This document shows positions 46,601-61,600 of a stretch of DNA of 64,000 bases, piece after piece. Each line of letters opens with the position of its first letter. Position 1 is the first letter of the stretch. A program made the position numbers and the translations under genes. The notes beneath the pieces are model-generated. The model was not told the DNA's origin. It searched no databases and worked only from the letters and a program-made list of their open reading frames with translations. Origin of the DNA: Rhopalosiphum padi (lineage: Eukaryota > Arthropoda > Insecta > Hemiptera > Aphididae); NCBI RefSeq assembly GCF_020882245.1, contig NC_083600.1, forward strand, positions 47,153,019 through 47,217,018, read 5' to 3'.

Positions 46601-49600
46601 AATTGTTACAAATAAGTTATTAATAATAATTATTGGGATGTTTTATATAAAGATTTATAAATTATTAAAATTTTAAAATATTCAGAAATTTCTCAGTAAA
46701 TATGTTTAAATTTTAATTTGAGCATATACAATAAATTAAGCATAATTTATTAATTATCGTAATTTCAAAATATCGGGTATGAGTTAATTTTTAAAATTTA
46801 GTGACATTGATTTTAAATAAACTTAATGTTTTAATTTATAAGTTATTAATTTACGAGTTTAATAAGTTTGGTTCAATCAGTTTTTTGTACAAATATATTG
46901 TATCAAATGATATGAGCTACTTTTTCGGTTTTCAGCATTGAATAATAATAGAGTGAAACCAATGATTCGGTAAACTGTATTGTAGTTTTTATAGTATAAA
47001 GAATGAACCATTTTTAGTACTCAAACAATGGAATAAAAAAATGGAATGGAATAAATGAAATAAAACCACAGATTTTTGAAAATACATATATCAAATAAAG
47101 AATTGTTGGCTATATTTCACGTAAAATACCATAAATATACACAAAAAAAAAAACAATAGCACGTACCTTGGACAGCTGCAGAAAATAAATTTTTAGTTAA
47201 TTTTAAATATGTACAAAATATATACTTTATACTGGATGATTATTTTATTTAAAATCAATTATATTTTAAAATATTTTTAAGTTTTCAAAAATAATTTTAT
47301 TTTGAAGTGACTTATTATTAAAAACTAATAAAAAAAATGTTGTTTAATTCACTGAAAATTATGTAAAAAAAATATTGTTTAAAATGAAATTGTTCATAAC
47401 AATATCAAAAAAAAAATACTAATCATATTTACGTACTAGAAGGTTGAGCTAAAAATAAGTAATTGCAATTGCAACAAATAAGTCATCAATTATAATTATT
47501 GAGATTTTAAGAATTATAAATAAGCGTAATTTAAAACCATTTAGTACGTGTTAATTTTTAAAATAATAATTGCTAATTTTATCGGTTTCAGTACTGAACG
47601 ATAAAAGAGTAAAACCGATTACTTGGTGTACTATATTATAGTTTTCAGAATATTGGGAAAGAAGCATATTTTTAATTATTGCAATAAATGAAATAAAACT
47701 ACTGATTTTTGAAAATTCTCATATCAAATAACAAATAGTAGACTATATGTCACAAAAAATTCCATGAATAAATACAAAAAATATATAAATAATAGAACAT
47801 ACCCCTGCCACCCTGGCCACCTGCAGGAAATAATTTTTTAGTTTATTTTAAATATGCACAAAATATATACATTATACTGGATGATTATTTTATTGAAAAT
47901 CAATTATTATTTAAAATGTAATAAGTTTACAAAAATAATTTTTTTTTCATAATTTTCTGTTGAAACGACATATTATCAAAACTAATACAAAAAAATGTTG
48001 TTTAGCTCTCCGTAAATTATGTAAAAAAATATTGTTTAAATTAAAATTGTACATACAAATATTAAATAGAAAATAAAAAAATACTAATCATATTATTTAC
48101 GTACGAGAAGATTCAGCTAAAAAAAAAGTAATTGCAATTGTAACATGCAAGTTATTAATAATAATCATTGAGATTTATTAAGAAATACGAATTATCGTAA
48201 TTTCAAAATATACATATTATAGTACGTGTTTATTTTTAAAATTTAGCAATATATTAGTTTAGATTAAACTGAATATTTTAATTTTAATTTATAAATTATA
48301 GATATATTAACGAGTTTAATATAAAGGGATAAATCAGTTGCTTTTATATATATTATTACATATGATAAGTGATAATTTTATCAGTTTCATTGCTGAACGA
48401 TAAAAGAGTAAAACCGATTACTTGGTGTACTATAGTCTATAACTATAGGTTTCAGAATATTCAGAAAGAATCATTTTTAATATTGTAATTAATGAAATAA
48501 AACCCCAGATTTTTGAAAATACATATATCAAATAAAGAATTGTAGATATTTGAATTGATATTTCACGTAAAATACCATAAATATACACAAAAAATAAAAT
48601 AATAGCACGTACCTTGGCCACCTGCAGGAAATAATTTTTTAGTTAATTTTAAATAAGTACAAAATATATACATAATACTGGATTATTATTTAAAATGCAA
48701 TTAAATTTTCTAAAATTATTTGTTTACATAATTTTTTGTTGAAACGACATATTATCAAAAACATATAAAAAATAAATGTTGTTTATTTCACTAAAATTAT
48801 ATAAAATAAATATTGTTTAAAATTAAATTGTACATACAAATATTAAATAGAAAATAATGAAAAACTAATCATATTATTTACGTACGAGAAGGTTGAGCTA
48901 AAAAAAAAGTAATTTCAATATTGTAACATATAAGTTATTAATAATAATTATGAATTAACATTATTTCAAAATATATAGTATTTATTAATTTTTAAAATTT
49001 AACGACATATTGGTTAAGATTAACTGTAAGTTGTAATTTATATTTATAAATATTAGATACATTTACGAGTAAATGAGTTGTTTTTACAAATATATTATCA
49101 CATATAATAATTGCTATTTTTATCGTTTTCAGTGGTGAACAAGAAAAGACTAAAACTGAAGATTCGGTATACTACATTATAGTTTGCAGTATATTGAGAA
49201 TGAAGCATTTTTAATATTGCAATAAATGAAATAAAAATCCCAAATTTCTAAAAATTCTCATATCAAATAAAAAATAAAAGACTATATGTCACAAAAAATT
49301 CCATTAATAAATACAAAAAATAAATAAATAATAGAACGTACCTTGGCCACCTGCAGAAAATAATTTTTTAGTTAATTTTAAATAAGTACAAAATATATAC
49401 ATAATACTGGATTATTATTTAAAATGCAATTAAATTTTCTAAAATTATTTGTTTACATAATTTTTTGTTGAAACGACATATTATCAAAAACATATAAAAA
49501 ATAAATGTTGTTTATTTCACTAAAATTATATAAAATAAATATTGTTTAAAATTAAATTGTACATACAAATATTAAATAGAAAATAATGAAAAACTAATCA

Positions 49601-52600
49601 TATTATTTACGTACGAGAAGGTTGAGCTAAAAAAAAAGTAATTTCAATATTGTAACATATAAGTTATTAATAATAATTATGAATTAACATTATTTCAAAA
49701 TATATAGTATTTATTAATTTTTAAAATTTAACGACATATTGGTTAAGATTAACTGTAAGTTGTAATTTATATTTATAAATATTAGATACATTTACGAGTA
49801 AATGAGTTGTTTTTACAAATATATTATCACATATAATAATTGCTATTTTTATCGTTTTCAGTGGTGAACAAGAAAAGACTAAAACTGAAGATTCGGTATA
49901 CTACATTATAGTTTTCAGTATATTGAGAATGAAGCATTTTTAATATTGCAATAAATGAAATAAAAATCCCAAATTTCTAAAAATTCTCATATCAAATAAA
50001 AAATAAAAGACTATATGTCACAAAAAATTCCATTAATAAATACAAAAAATAAATAAATAATAGAACGTACCTTGGCCACCTGCAGAAAATAATTTTTTAG
50101 TTTATTTTAAATATGTACAAAATATATACATTATACTGGATGATTATTTTATTGAAAATCAATTATTATTTAAAATGTATTTAAGTTTTCAAAAATATTT
50201 TTTTTTACATTATTTTCTTTTGAAATGACATATCATCTAATTTTTTTTTTTAAATATGTTGTTTAATAAATGAAAATTATATTAAAAAAATATTGTTTAA
50301 AATGAAATTGTACATTGAAATATTAAAAATAAAATAAGAAAATACTAATTATATTTACGTACGAGTAGATTGAGCTATTAAAAATGTAATTGTAATTTTA
50401 ATAAATAAGTTATTAATAATAAATATGAATTAATATAATTTCAAAATATAAAGTACGTGTTAATTTTTAAAATTTTTAAAAAAGTGCTAATTATATCGGT
50501 TTCAGTGCTGAACGATAAAAGAAAAAAACCGATGATTCGGTGTACTAAACTATAGTTTTCAGAATATAGAAAAGAAGCATTATTAATATTGCAATAAATG
50601 AAATAAAAACCCCTAATCGTTGAAAATTCTTGTATCAAATAAAAAATTGTATGTCATATATATCACTTAAAATACCAAAAATATATACAAAAAATAAAAA
50701 AATAACACTTACCTTGGGCACCTGCAGGCAATACATTTTAAGTTGATTTTAAAAATTTATAAAATATAAACTTTATGCTGGATGATTACTTTATTTAATA
50801 ACAATTATTATTTAAAATGTAATTTATGTTTTCGAAAATAAAATTTTTATCATAATTTTCTGTTGAATTGACATAATATCAAAAACTAATAAAAATAAGT
50901 TGTTTAATTAACTGAAAACTATGTAAAAAATTGTTGTTAAAAATGAAATTATACATACAAACATAACAAATAAAATAAGAGAATACTAATCATAGTTACG
51001 TAATAATTTTCTCAAAAATCACATTTACGTACGATAAGGATGAGCTAAAAAAAATTAATTGCAATCATTACAAGTAAGTTATTAATAATAACTATTGAGA
51101 TTTATTAAGAATTTCAATAATATAATTATAATATAATAATTATAATAATTGCTAATTTCATTGGTTTCAGTACTAACGACAAAAGAGTAAAACCAATGAT
51201 TTGGTGTACTTTATTATAGTTTTCAGAATATTGAGAAAGAAGCATTTTTAACATTGCAATAAATAAAATAAAACCACACATTTTTATAAATTATCATATC
51301 AAATAAAAAATTGTAGGCTAAATGTCATGCAAAAGACCATAAATTTAAACTAAAAATTAACAAAATAACATGTACCTTGAGTACCTGCAGGAAATAATTG
51401 TTTAGTTTATTTTAAATATGTACAAAATATATACTTTATAGTGGATGATATTTAATTAAAAACAATTATTATTTAATGTATATTTAAATTTTCGAAAATA
51501 TTTTTTTGTTTACACAAGTTTCTGTTGAAACAACATATTATCTAAAAACATATTTAAATATACGTTGTTTAATTTAATGAAAATTATGTAAAAAAATTTT
51601 TTTGAAAATTAAATTATACATACAAATATAACAAATAAAATCAGAAAATACTAATTATATTTACGTACGAGAAGATCGAGCTAAAAAAAAATTATTTGCA
51701 ATTGTAACAAATAAGTTATTAATAATAATTATTTGAGATTTATTATGAATTTTGAAACAACGTAATTTCAAAATATTTAGAACGTGTTTATTTTAAACAT
51801 TTTGTGACAGATTGGTTTTGATTAAATTATAAGTTTTAATTTATACTTATGAATTATAGGTACATATACTGGGATAAATCAATTATTTTTACAAATAAAA
51901 TGTTATTTACATTAATATGTAAATACGTTAATACATTAACGAGTTTAATATACTGGGATAAATCAGTTGTTTTTCAAATATATTATCACATATAATAAGT
52001 GCTATTTTTATCCTTTTCAGTGCTGAATAAGAAAAGTCTAAAACCGATGATTCGGTGTACTATATTAAAGTTTTCAGAATATTGAGAAAGAAGCATTTTT
52101 ATTATTGCAATAAATGAAATAAAACCACAGATTTTTGAAAATACATAAATCAAATAAAGAATTGTAGGCTATATTTCACGTAAAATATCATAAATATATA
52201 CAAAAAATAAAATAATAGCACGTACCTTGGCCACCTGCAAGACATAATTTTTTAGTTAATATTAAATATTCACAAAACTACAAAATATATACTTTATTCT
52301 AGATAATTATTTTTTGAAAATTAATTGTTATTTAAAATGTAATTTGTAAGTTTACAAAAATAATTTTTTTTACATAATTTTCTGTTGAAACGACATATTA
52401 TAAAACCTTATACAAAAAAAATGTTGTTTAATTCACGGAAAATTATGTAAAAAAATATTGTTTAAAATGAAATTGTACATACAAATATTAAACAGAAAAT
52501 AAAAAATACTAATCATATTTACGTACGAGAAGATCGAGCTAAAAAAAAATTATTTGCAATTGTAATAAATTAGTTATTAATACCTAATAATTATTAGAGA

Positions 52601-55600
52601 TTTATTAAGAATCATGAAAAAACATAACTTTAAAATATTTAGTACGCGTTCATTTAAAAAATTTAGCGACAGATTGGTTTTGATTAAATTATAAGTTTTA
52701 ATTTATAATTATAACTTATAGGTACATATACTCTCATGTTTTTACAAATAAAATATCATATTTAGTAAGTGCTAATTTTATCGGTTTCATTGATGGACGA
52801 TAAAGAGTAAAACCGATGATTTGGTGTACTATATTATAGTTTTCAGAATATTGAGAAAGAAGCTATTGAAATAATTATCAGTTGAAATAGCATATTTAAA
52901 AACTATATTATTTGAATAACAGCATACATGTTTTAATATTATATTTTAAAGCAGTATTAAAAACATTTTGTTCAATCTACTGGAAATTATATTAAAATAT
53001 ATTATTTTAAATTAAATTAGAAAATACTAATAATATTTACGTACTAGATGAATCAACTAAAAAAAATAGTAACAATTTTGTGAAAATAAATAATTATTAA
53101 AGAGATTTATGAGGAATAATGATTTATGGTAATTTCAAAATATTTAGAATGTGTTAATTTTTAAAATTTAATGACATATTGGTATTGACAAACTGTAAGT
53201 TTTAATTTATATTTATAAGTTAAAGATACATTTAAGAGTTTAATATACAGTGATAAATCTGTTGTTCTAACAAATATATTAGCAAATATAATAATTGCTA
53301 TTTTAATGGTATTCAGTGCTGAAGAAGAAAAGACTAAAATCAAAGATTGGGTATAGTACATTATAGTTTTCAGTATATTAAGAATGAATCATTTTTAGTA
53401 TTGCAATAAATGAAATAAAACCACAGATTTTTAAAAATCTTCATATCAAATAAAAAATAGTAGGCTATATTTCACGTAAAATAACATAAGTACATACAAA
53501 AAATAAAATAAAAAATAGCACGTACCTTGGGCACCTGCAGGCAATTTATTATTTTAAATATGTTTAAGTTTTCGAAAATAATTTTTTTTACATAATTTTC
53601 TGTTAAAACAACATATTATCAATAACATATAAAAAATAAATGTTGTTTATTTCACTTAAAATTATGTAATAATATATTGTTAAAATAAAATTGTACATAA
53701 AAATATTAAATATTAAATAAAAAAGTACTAATAATATTATTTACGTACGAGAAGGTTGAGCTGAAAAAAAAGTAATTGCAATTGTAATAAATAAGTTATT
53801 AATAATAAATATGAATTAATATAATTTCAATATATATAATACGTATTAGTTTTTAAAATTTCAAGACATATTGGTTTTGATAAACCGTAAGTTTTAATTT
53901 ATATTTATTAATATTAGATACATTACATTTACGAGTTAAATGTACGGGGATAAATCAGTTATTTTACAAATATATTATCACATATAATAAGTGCTAATTT
54001 TATCGGTTTAGGGGCTGAACGATAAAATAGTTAAACCGATTATTTGGTGTACTATATTAAAGTTTTCAGAATATTGAGAAAGAATCATTTTTAGTATTGC
54101 AATAAATGAAATAAAACCACAGATTTTTAAAAATCTTCGTATCAAATAAAAAATAGTAGGCTATATTTCACGTAAAATACCATAAATATATACAAAAAAA
54201 TAAAATAAAATAATAGCACGTACCTTGGACAGCTGCAGAAAATAATTTATAGTTAATTTTAAATATGTACAAAATATATACTTTATACTGGATGATTATT
54301 TTATTTAAAATCAATTATATTTTAAAATATTTTTAAGTTTTCAAAAATAATTTTATTTTGAAGTGACTTATTATTAAAAACTAATAAAAAAAATGTTGTT
54401 TAATTCACTGAAAATTATGTAAAAAAAATATTGTTTAAAATGAAATTGTTCATAACAATATCAAAAAAAAAATACTAATCATATTTACGTACTAGAAGGT
54501 TGAGCTAAAAATAAGTAATTGCAATTGCAACAAATAAGTCATCAATTATAATTATTGAGATTTTAAGAATTATAAATAAGCGTAATTTAAAACCATTTAG
54601 TACGTGTTAATTTTTAAAATAATAATTGCTAATTTTATCGGTTTCAGTACTGAACGATAAAAGAGTAAAACCGATTACTTGGTGTACTATATTATAGTTT
54701 TCAGAATATTGGGAAAGAAGCATATTTTTAATTATTGCAATAAATGAAATAAAACTACTGATTTTTGAAAATTCTCATATCAAATAACAAATAGTAGACT
54801 ATATGTCACAAAAAATTCCATGAATAAATACAAAAAATAAATAAATAATAGAACGTACCCCTGCCACCCTGGCCACCTGCAGGAAATAATTTTTTAGTTT
54901 ATTTTAAATATGCACAAAATATATACATTATACTGGATGATTATTTTATTGAAAATCAATTATTATTTAAAATGTATTTATGTTTTCGAAAATATGTTTA
55001 TAATTTTCTTTTGAAACTACATATCATCTAACATTTTTTTTTTTTAATATGTTGTTTAATAACTGAAACTTATGTTAAAAAATATTGTTTAAAATGAAAT
55101 TGTACATTGAAATATTACAAATAAAATAAGAAAATACGAATCATATTTACGTACCATAAGATTGATCTAAAAAAAAATGAATTGCAATTTTTACAAATAA
55201 GTAATTAATAAAAATTATTGAGATTTATTAAGAGTCCTGAATTTTCATAATTTCAAAATATATAGTACGTGTTCATTTTTAAAATTTAGCGACATATTGG
55301 TTTAGATTAAACTGAAAATTTTAATTTATATTTATAAATTATAGAGACATTTACAAGTTTAATATACTGGGATAAATCAGTTGCTTTAACAAATATATTA
55401 TTACATATAATAAGTGTTAATCTTATCGGTTTCAGTGCTGAACGATAAAAGATTAAAACTGATTACTTGGTGTACTATATTATAGGTTACAGAATATTGA
55501 GAAATAATCATTTTTATTATTTCATTAAATGAAATAAGAACACAGATTTTGAAAATTCTTTTAACAAATAAAAACGTCACCCAAAATACTATAAATATAT

Positions 55601-58600
55601 ACAAAAAATAAAAAAATAATACGTACTTGGGTTAACTGCAGGCAATAATATTGTTTAGTTAATTTTATATAAGAATAAAATGAAAATGTTATATTGGATT
55701 ATTTAATAACAATTATTATTTAAAATGCTTTGAAGTTTTCAAAAATAATATTTTTACATAATTTTCTGTTAAAACAACATATCATCTTAAACTGATTAAA
55801 AAATATGTTGTTTTTTTCACTGGAAATTATGTAAAAAAATATTGTTTAAATTTAAATTATACATACAAACTTTAATAAAATTAGAAAGTAGTTATAAGAT
55901 TTACGTACGATATGATTGACCTAAAAAAAAGTAATTTCAATTGTTACAAATAAGTTATTAATAATAATTATTGGGATGTTTTATATAAAGATTTATAAAT
56001 TATTAAAATTTTAAAATATTCAGAAATTTCTCAGTAAATATGTTTAAATTTTAATTTGAGCATATACAATAAATTAAGCATAATTTATTAATTATCGTAA
56101 TTTCAAAATATCGGGTATGAGTTAATTTTTAAAATTTAGTGACATTGATTTTAAATAAACTTAATGTTTTAATTTATAAGTTATTGATTTACGAGTTTAA
56201 TAAGTTTGGATCAATCAGTTTTTTGTACAAATATATTGTATCAAATGATATGAGCTACTTTTTCGGTTTTCAGCATTGAATAATAATAGAGTGAAACCAA
56301 TGATTCGGTAAACTGTATTGTAGTTTTTATAGTAAAAAGAATGAACCATTTTTAGTACTCAAACAATGGAATAAAAAAATGGAATGGAATAAATGAAATA
56401 AAACCACAGATTTTTGAAAATACATATATCAAATAAAGAATTGTTGGCTATATTTCACGTAAAATACCATAAATATACACAAAAAAAAAACAATAGCACG
56501 TACCTTGGACAGCTGCAGAAAATAAATTTTTAGTTAATTTTAAATATGTACAAAATATATACTTTATACTGGATGATTATTTTATTTAAAATCAATTATA
56601 TTTTAAAATATTTTTAAGTTTTCAAAAATAATTTTATTTTGAAGTGACTTATTATTAAAAACTAATAAAAAAAATGCTGTTTAATTCACTGAAAATTATG
56701 TAAAAAAAATATTGTTTAAAATGAAATTGTTCATAACAATATCAAAAAAAAAATACTAATCATATTTACGTACTAGAATAAGGTTGAGCTAAAAATACTT
56801 AATTGCAATTGCAACAAATAAGTCATCAATTATAATTATTGAGATTTTAAGAATTATAAATAAGCGTAATTTAAAACCATTTAGTACGTGTTAATTTTTA
56901 AATTAATAATTGCTAATTTTTCTTCGAGCACGAGTATTTTGTTAATTCAAATTTGAAATTTCATAGAAATTAAATTAAAAAATACTTATAATATTTACAT
57001 ACCTCTTTTTATCACATCTAAAAACATTTATTTATAATCTTTATTAGTTAGTTATAATAACCAATATCTATTGAAATGTATAAGAATTAAAATTTATCTG
57101 AATTTTAAAATATTCTGTAATTCTATGTAACGAAGCTGCTTAAACTTCAATCTATAATATATTTTTTTAAATTAAAAAAAAAAAAAAGTCATTTTGTCAA
57201 TAAGTTTTACCGTTAGTCATTTGATTGTTAAATTATTATTTTTGGCTTAGTAAGAATATTTTAATTGTATATTTTTAGAGAAATAAAATTTGCTATTACA
57301 ATAATTAATAATATTGAACTCTCGAAAAGCATTAAATTATTTACAAAGCAAAATTAGGGTATTTATAAATTATTTTACTATGTCGATAAAAACTAAATGA
57401 ATTAACATTGTAGTTTGAAACCGAACAATTATATTAAGATCACAATTTAATAAAAGTTATAATAAATATTAATTTAAATAATGTGATATGAAGGTACATA
57501 CTTAGCTTAACTACAAAAATAATTGTTAGTGATAAAGAAATAAATGAAAAAAATAAATCAATATTATAACTTAAAATGTACATAATAGATAAGATACGAT
57601 GTATTATAAATTATCTACCGAAACTTAATTGTGCATATAGTTTTATAATTAGATATTTTGATTGCGCTGGAATAGTTCTGATGAATTTTGTAAGTAGTCG
57701 AATCGCCTATCTAGTTTCGGGAGGATGACCAGTAGTATATTATTTTGTTTATAATAATACAATTATTAATATGCGTTGAACAAAATGCGTATAATAATAC
57801 GTCTATAAAATAATATAATAAATACAGAGAAAACTAATAAGTATACGAGCGCCCAAATAAAAGAATAATAATATATAATCAATAATATTGTGATCAATAA
57901 TTGATCAATACGCAAATACTATAATATGATAAATTGATAATACAAAAATGATAATATATGTATAATATGGCAGTTGCACAGATATATAAAAATACTAATT
58001 AGGCGACTTAGAAATGATCTTGAAGCCGACATAATGGTACCGTAGGTCGTACAGTCGACGCGGACACTGATAACAGTGGCGTGCTCACGGGAAGGGTGAT
58101 CAGGATATCATAAACCCTCTTTGGATTTTTTTTTAATTATATATTATCTAGCATCCTGTCTGAATGGAGTTCTTATGTTTGACATACATTTTAATAAATC
58201 AATAATTATGCACCAAAATAAAATTGATATTATATTATCATTTACTCAATAAATATTAGAAAGTACTTTATGGTGTTCTCTAATTCATTTTAGCGCCTAT
58301 ATAGTACTTATTTGAATTAAAATTGCAGTTTAGAACCAAACAGTTTTATTTAGATTACTTAGATGATTTATTGTTTGATCACATCAATAATCATTTTTAT
58401 CGAGAACTAGCATTACATAAATATCCCCATTCATTCGCCCTTGAAACGTTAATTTTCGTTAAAAAAAGCCATAAAACAAACAATCTTCAAAATGCTTCAA
58501 TTATAATCTAAAACTGTAGATTCTGTTTCACATGAAATACTTTAAATATACAAAATAAAGAATTAATACGTACGTGTCTCATCTGCGGACAATAATATTT

Positions 58601-61600
58601 TAGTTAATTTTAATTATGAAAATAATGTAATATACAATATAATATATTCTACAAACAATGTGGTCCTGCCCAGACATGTGACCCATTATACATAAAATAA
58701 TCCTGTTGAGGCTAGAATATGTGGATCCACTGATTACCAGTTTTGTTGTCACGATAGACAGATAAGTCATTTATTCTAGTATTTAGAGAAATCTTGACAG
58801 ATTCTCATTTATATTTCATTAAATCAAAGATATCATTTAAAATAGTTATAATTATTATAATTTATTAATTTATAATTGTATATGCATTATATTCTAAGTA
58901 ATAATCTCTTATTCTAATTCTAATTTAAAAGCTTTTCTTTGTTTTACTTTTTATTACATATTTTCATTCTAAAAATCACACGTCGATATACACCAGGACA
59001 AACAATAAATATAAAAACAATAAATAAATATTTACCAAGTACTTCTAAAAAAATAAAGCATATCATATCGTAGTATTAATAAAATTGTTATATTACACAA
59101 AATGAAATTTACAATAGTGTTCAAAATGAAGACCTAAATTCTGAACGGTAAAAAAAAATAAACATACCAAATATTACTGAAAAAAAAAAATATTAATGGA
59201 GACATAAAAATTAAGAATGATTTCACTAATTCGAAATAGTTAAGTTAATATTTTGACAATTATTTTTAATTTGAATTTAAAAAAATAATAATGACTTAAG
59301 AGCAGCATATTATTTGATTTATTTTTTTCATTAATGTAGTTATTATTTTTTGTTAAGTGATAAAAATGTTTAAAATATATTATGAGAAACGTATCATATA
59401 AAATTTATAATAAAATTGTATAATGTACAATACAATTAAACACACACAAAATTGCGTACCAAATACTTGAGCTAAATAAAATAAAACATAATATAGGTAT
59501 GAGTTAATTATTTGTATGGTTAATTTGAATAAACCTTGTAAAACAATATTATTAGTTTAACTTACACAATATTTCTATTAAAAAAATAGGATAAAAACAA
59601 TAAATATTAAGATATTATATACACTTATTATAATATATAAAACAGAACAGAAATATGTTATATAGCAGAGATTATTTTATTAATGGCATAAATGAACAAG
59701 ACGTAATTAACAGGAGACACCAATGATAGGGATTTTGGAACAACTTTATCGAAGGTACCTAAGTCATACACTAAAACCCGTATGGGAACACTACACTACC
59801 AAGCGACTCGTATATATTATATTGCCATATTGGACTGTCTATGTACAGAGTCTGATGGCAAACTATAAATAATAATACGCCAAACACAATCAAAGATTCA
59901 AAGATATAAAGATAGGCGAGAAGTTATACTAAAATACTAAGCAATAATACAATATCTGAATATGAGACAGTATATAAAACTATTTTTTGCTTCGTTCGTC
60001 CTGGTCCTTGTTCTGCATTTCTGTACGAGATGTTATCAAGATTTAGAATTGTCGCATAACGAAATCAAATGACGATAATTTTATTTGAAATTTCTATTTC
60101 AATTTGTGTTATCCATTTCAAGAGCGACATCACATCAACAGCACTCAATACACTCAATTTATAATGAACTTCAATAAATCAAAGTATAACAATTAAATAT
60201 TTACCATTATTCCCGGTATTCCCTGTAAAATCAAAAAAAATCATCATTATTAATCACTATTAACGGAAATTTTAATAACTAATTGTTGAGTGTATATTAT
60301 AAGCATTTTCATACTGCCCAAACGGTATTTTTAGTTGAATAAACCATCACCCAAACAGATCATATTTTAAGACCTAAGTCGATTCGCCCAAACGGTCTAC
60401 GCCCGTATAAGATGTACCCGTCTGAAGTTTGGTTGCCTATAATACGAACAATGATAACGTAAGGATAAAAACTATTATTGGTTTTCTGATTTGGTGTATA
60501 GATGATATCTTGGACATATCAGTTTTACATAACAGACCTATTTAGAGTTGAATTTTTTCAATCGATTAAGAGGACGCTACACTAGTCATTTTTAGCGCGA
60601 AAAACTTGTCTACGGAAAACAAACAAAACGGCATCAAAAAGTGGTTTTAGAGTAAAAACACCTATAATCAAAATTATAGAGAACAATATTTAAGAGAGAA
60701 TCTCATTGGTTTTTTTTTGAAATTTTAAATATTAAAAAAGTTTGAGTTATTTAAAAAATGTAAAAAAAAAAGGTTTTTGTGCCTTTAATTACGAGCTGTG
60801 TATTTAAATTAAAACAAAACCCCAATGAGTTTTAAACGATTTTCCTTGATGATAACTGAGTCAGTATTTTTAAATTATTTCACTGGAAGTTCGGTACGAT
60901 ACGGGACCGGGTGGCAGTATTGTGGTAAACAAAAAAAAAAAAGGGAATGGTAATCGGTCACTGAAACATGTGATGATAAACATGCTAAACAACTGATATC
61001 TTTAATCAAGTGTTAACACGCCATTTGAATTTAAATTTTTCTCCTACAATACAACATCAGGCTTTCGACATTAGGAGGTATGACATTCCACCGTAGGCGG
61101 ATTACCTAGCCAGGTATCGATTTGCACTGTTTAATGGTTGATGACTGATAGACACCTCACCTAGAAACTCAATTACAATTAAAATTGTTCGTATTTATTT
61201 ATTTATTTTTGTACATACAAAAAATCACCGAGCAACCGATACGATATGTATCCAATCTACCGTAGTAGGATTGCCCAGCTAGGTATCGAGGTGCACCCGA
61301 TGGAGGATTGATACCTAGACACTCGATTACCAATTTTCGGTATGCATTTAGTATTTTTGAATTTAAAAAAGCACCGGGAAAGCGTAACCAAAGGCTTTAC
61401 TCACAAATATGCTAATCGACTTCATAACATGTTTCAGTGAACTATTTCTATACACCCGATTACCAATCCCTACCGAAAGATTTTCACTCGACCACCTCGA
61501 AGGCGCCGTAGGCGTCTTCTACAACGCCCGGGATCGAGTTACACCAGTCCCTTATGTCTATAAAACTATAATACACAACTTAAAGTTCAATAAATTTAAA

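Noticed and set aside
40000..57000. CRISPR-like array or satellite DNA as the explanation of the regular repeats
   Set aside because: Unit lengths and sequences vary widely, and the conserved points are splice-bounded coding triplets in one frame. This is a eukaryotic intron-exon structure.
58323..58511. Plus-strand 62-codon ORF
   Set aside because: Aligned gene A sequence near 14390-14520 is conserved as DNA but has frame breaks, so the ORF is fortuitous.
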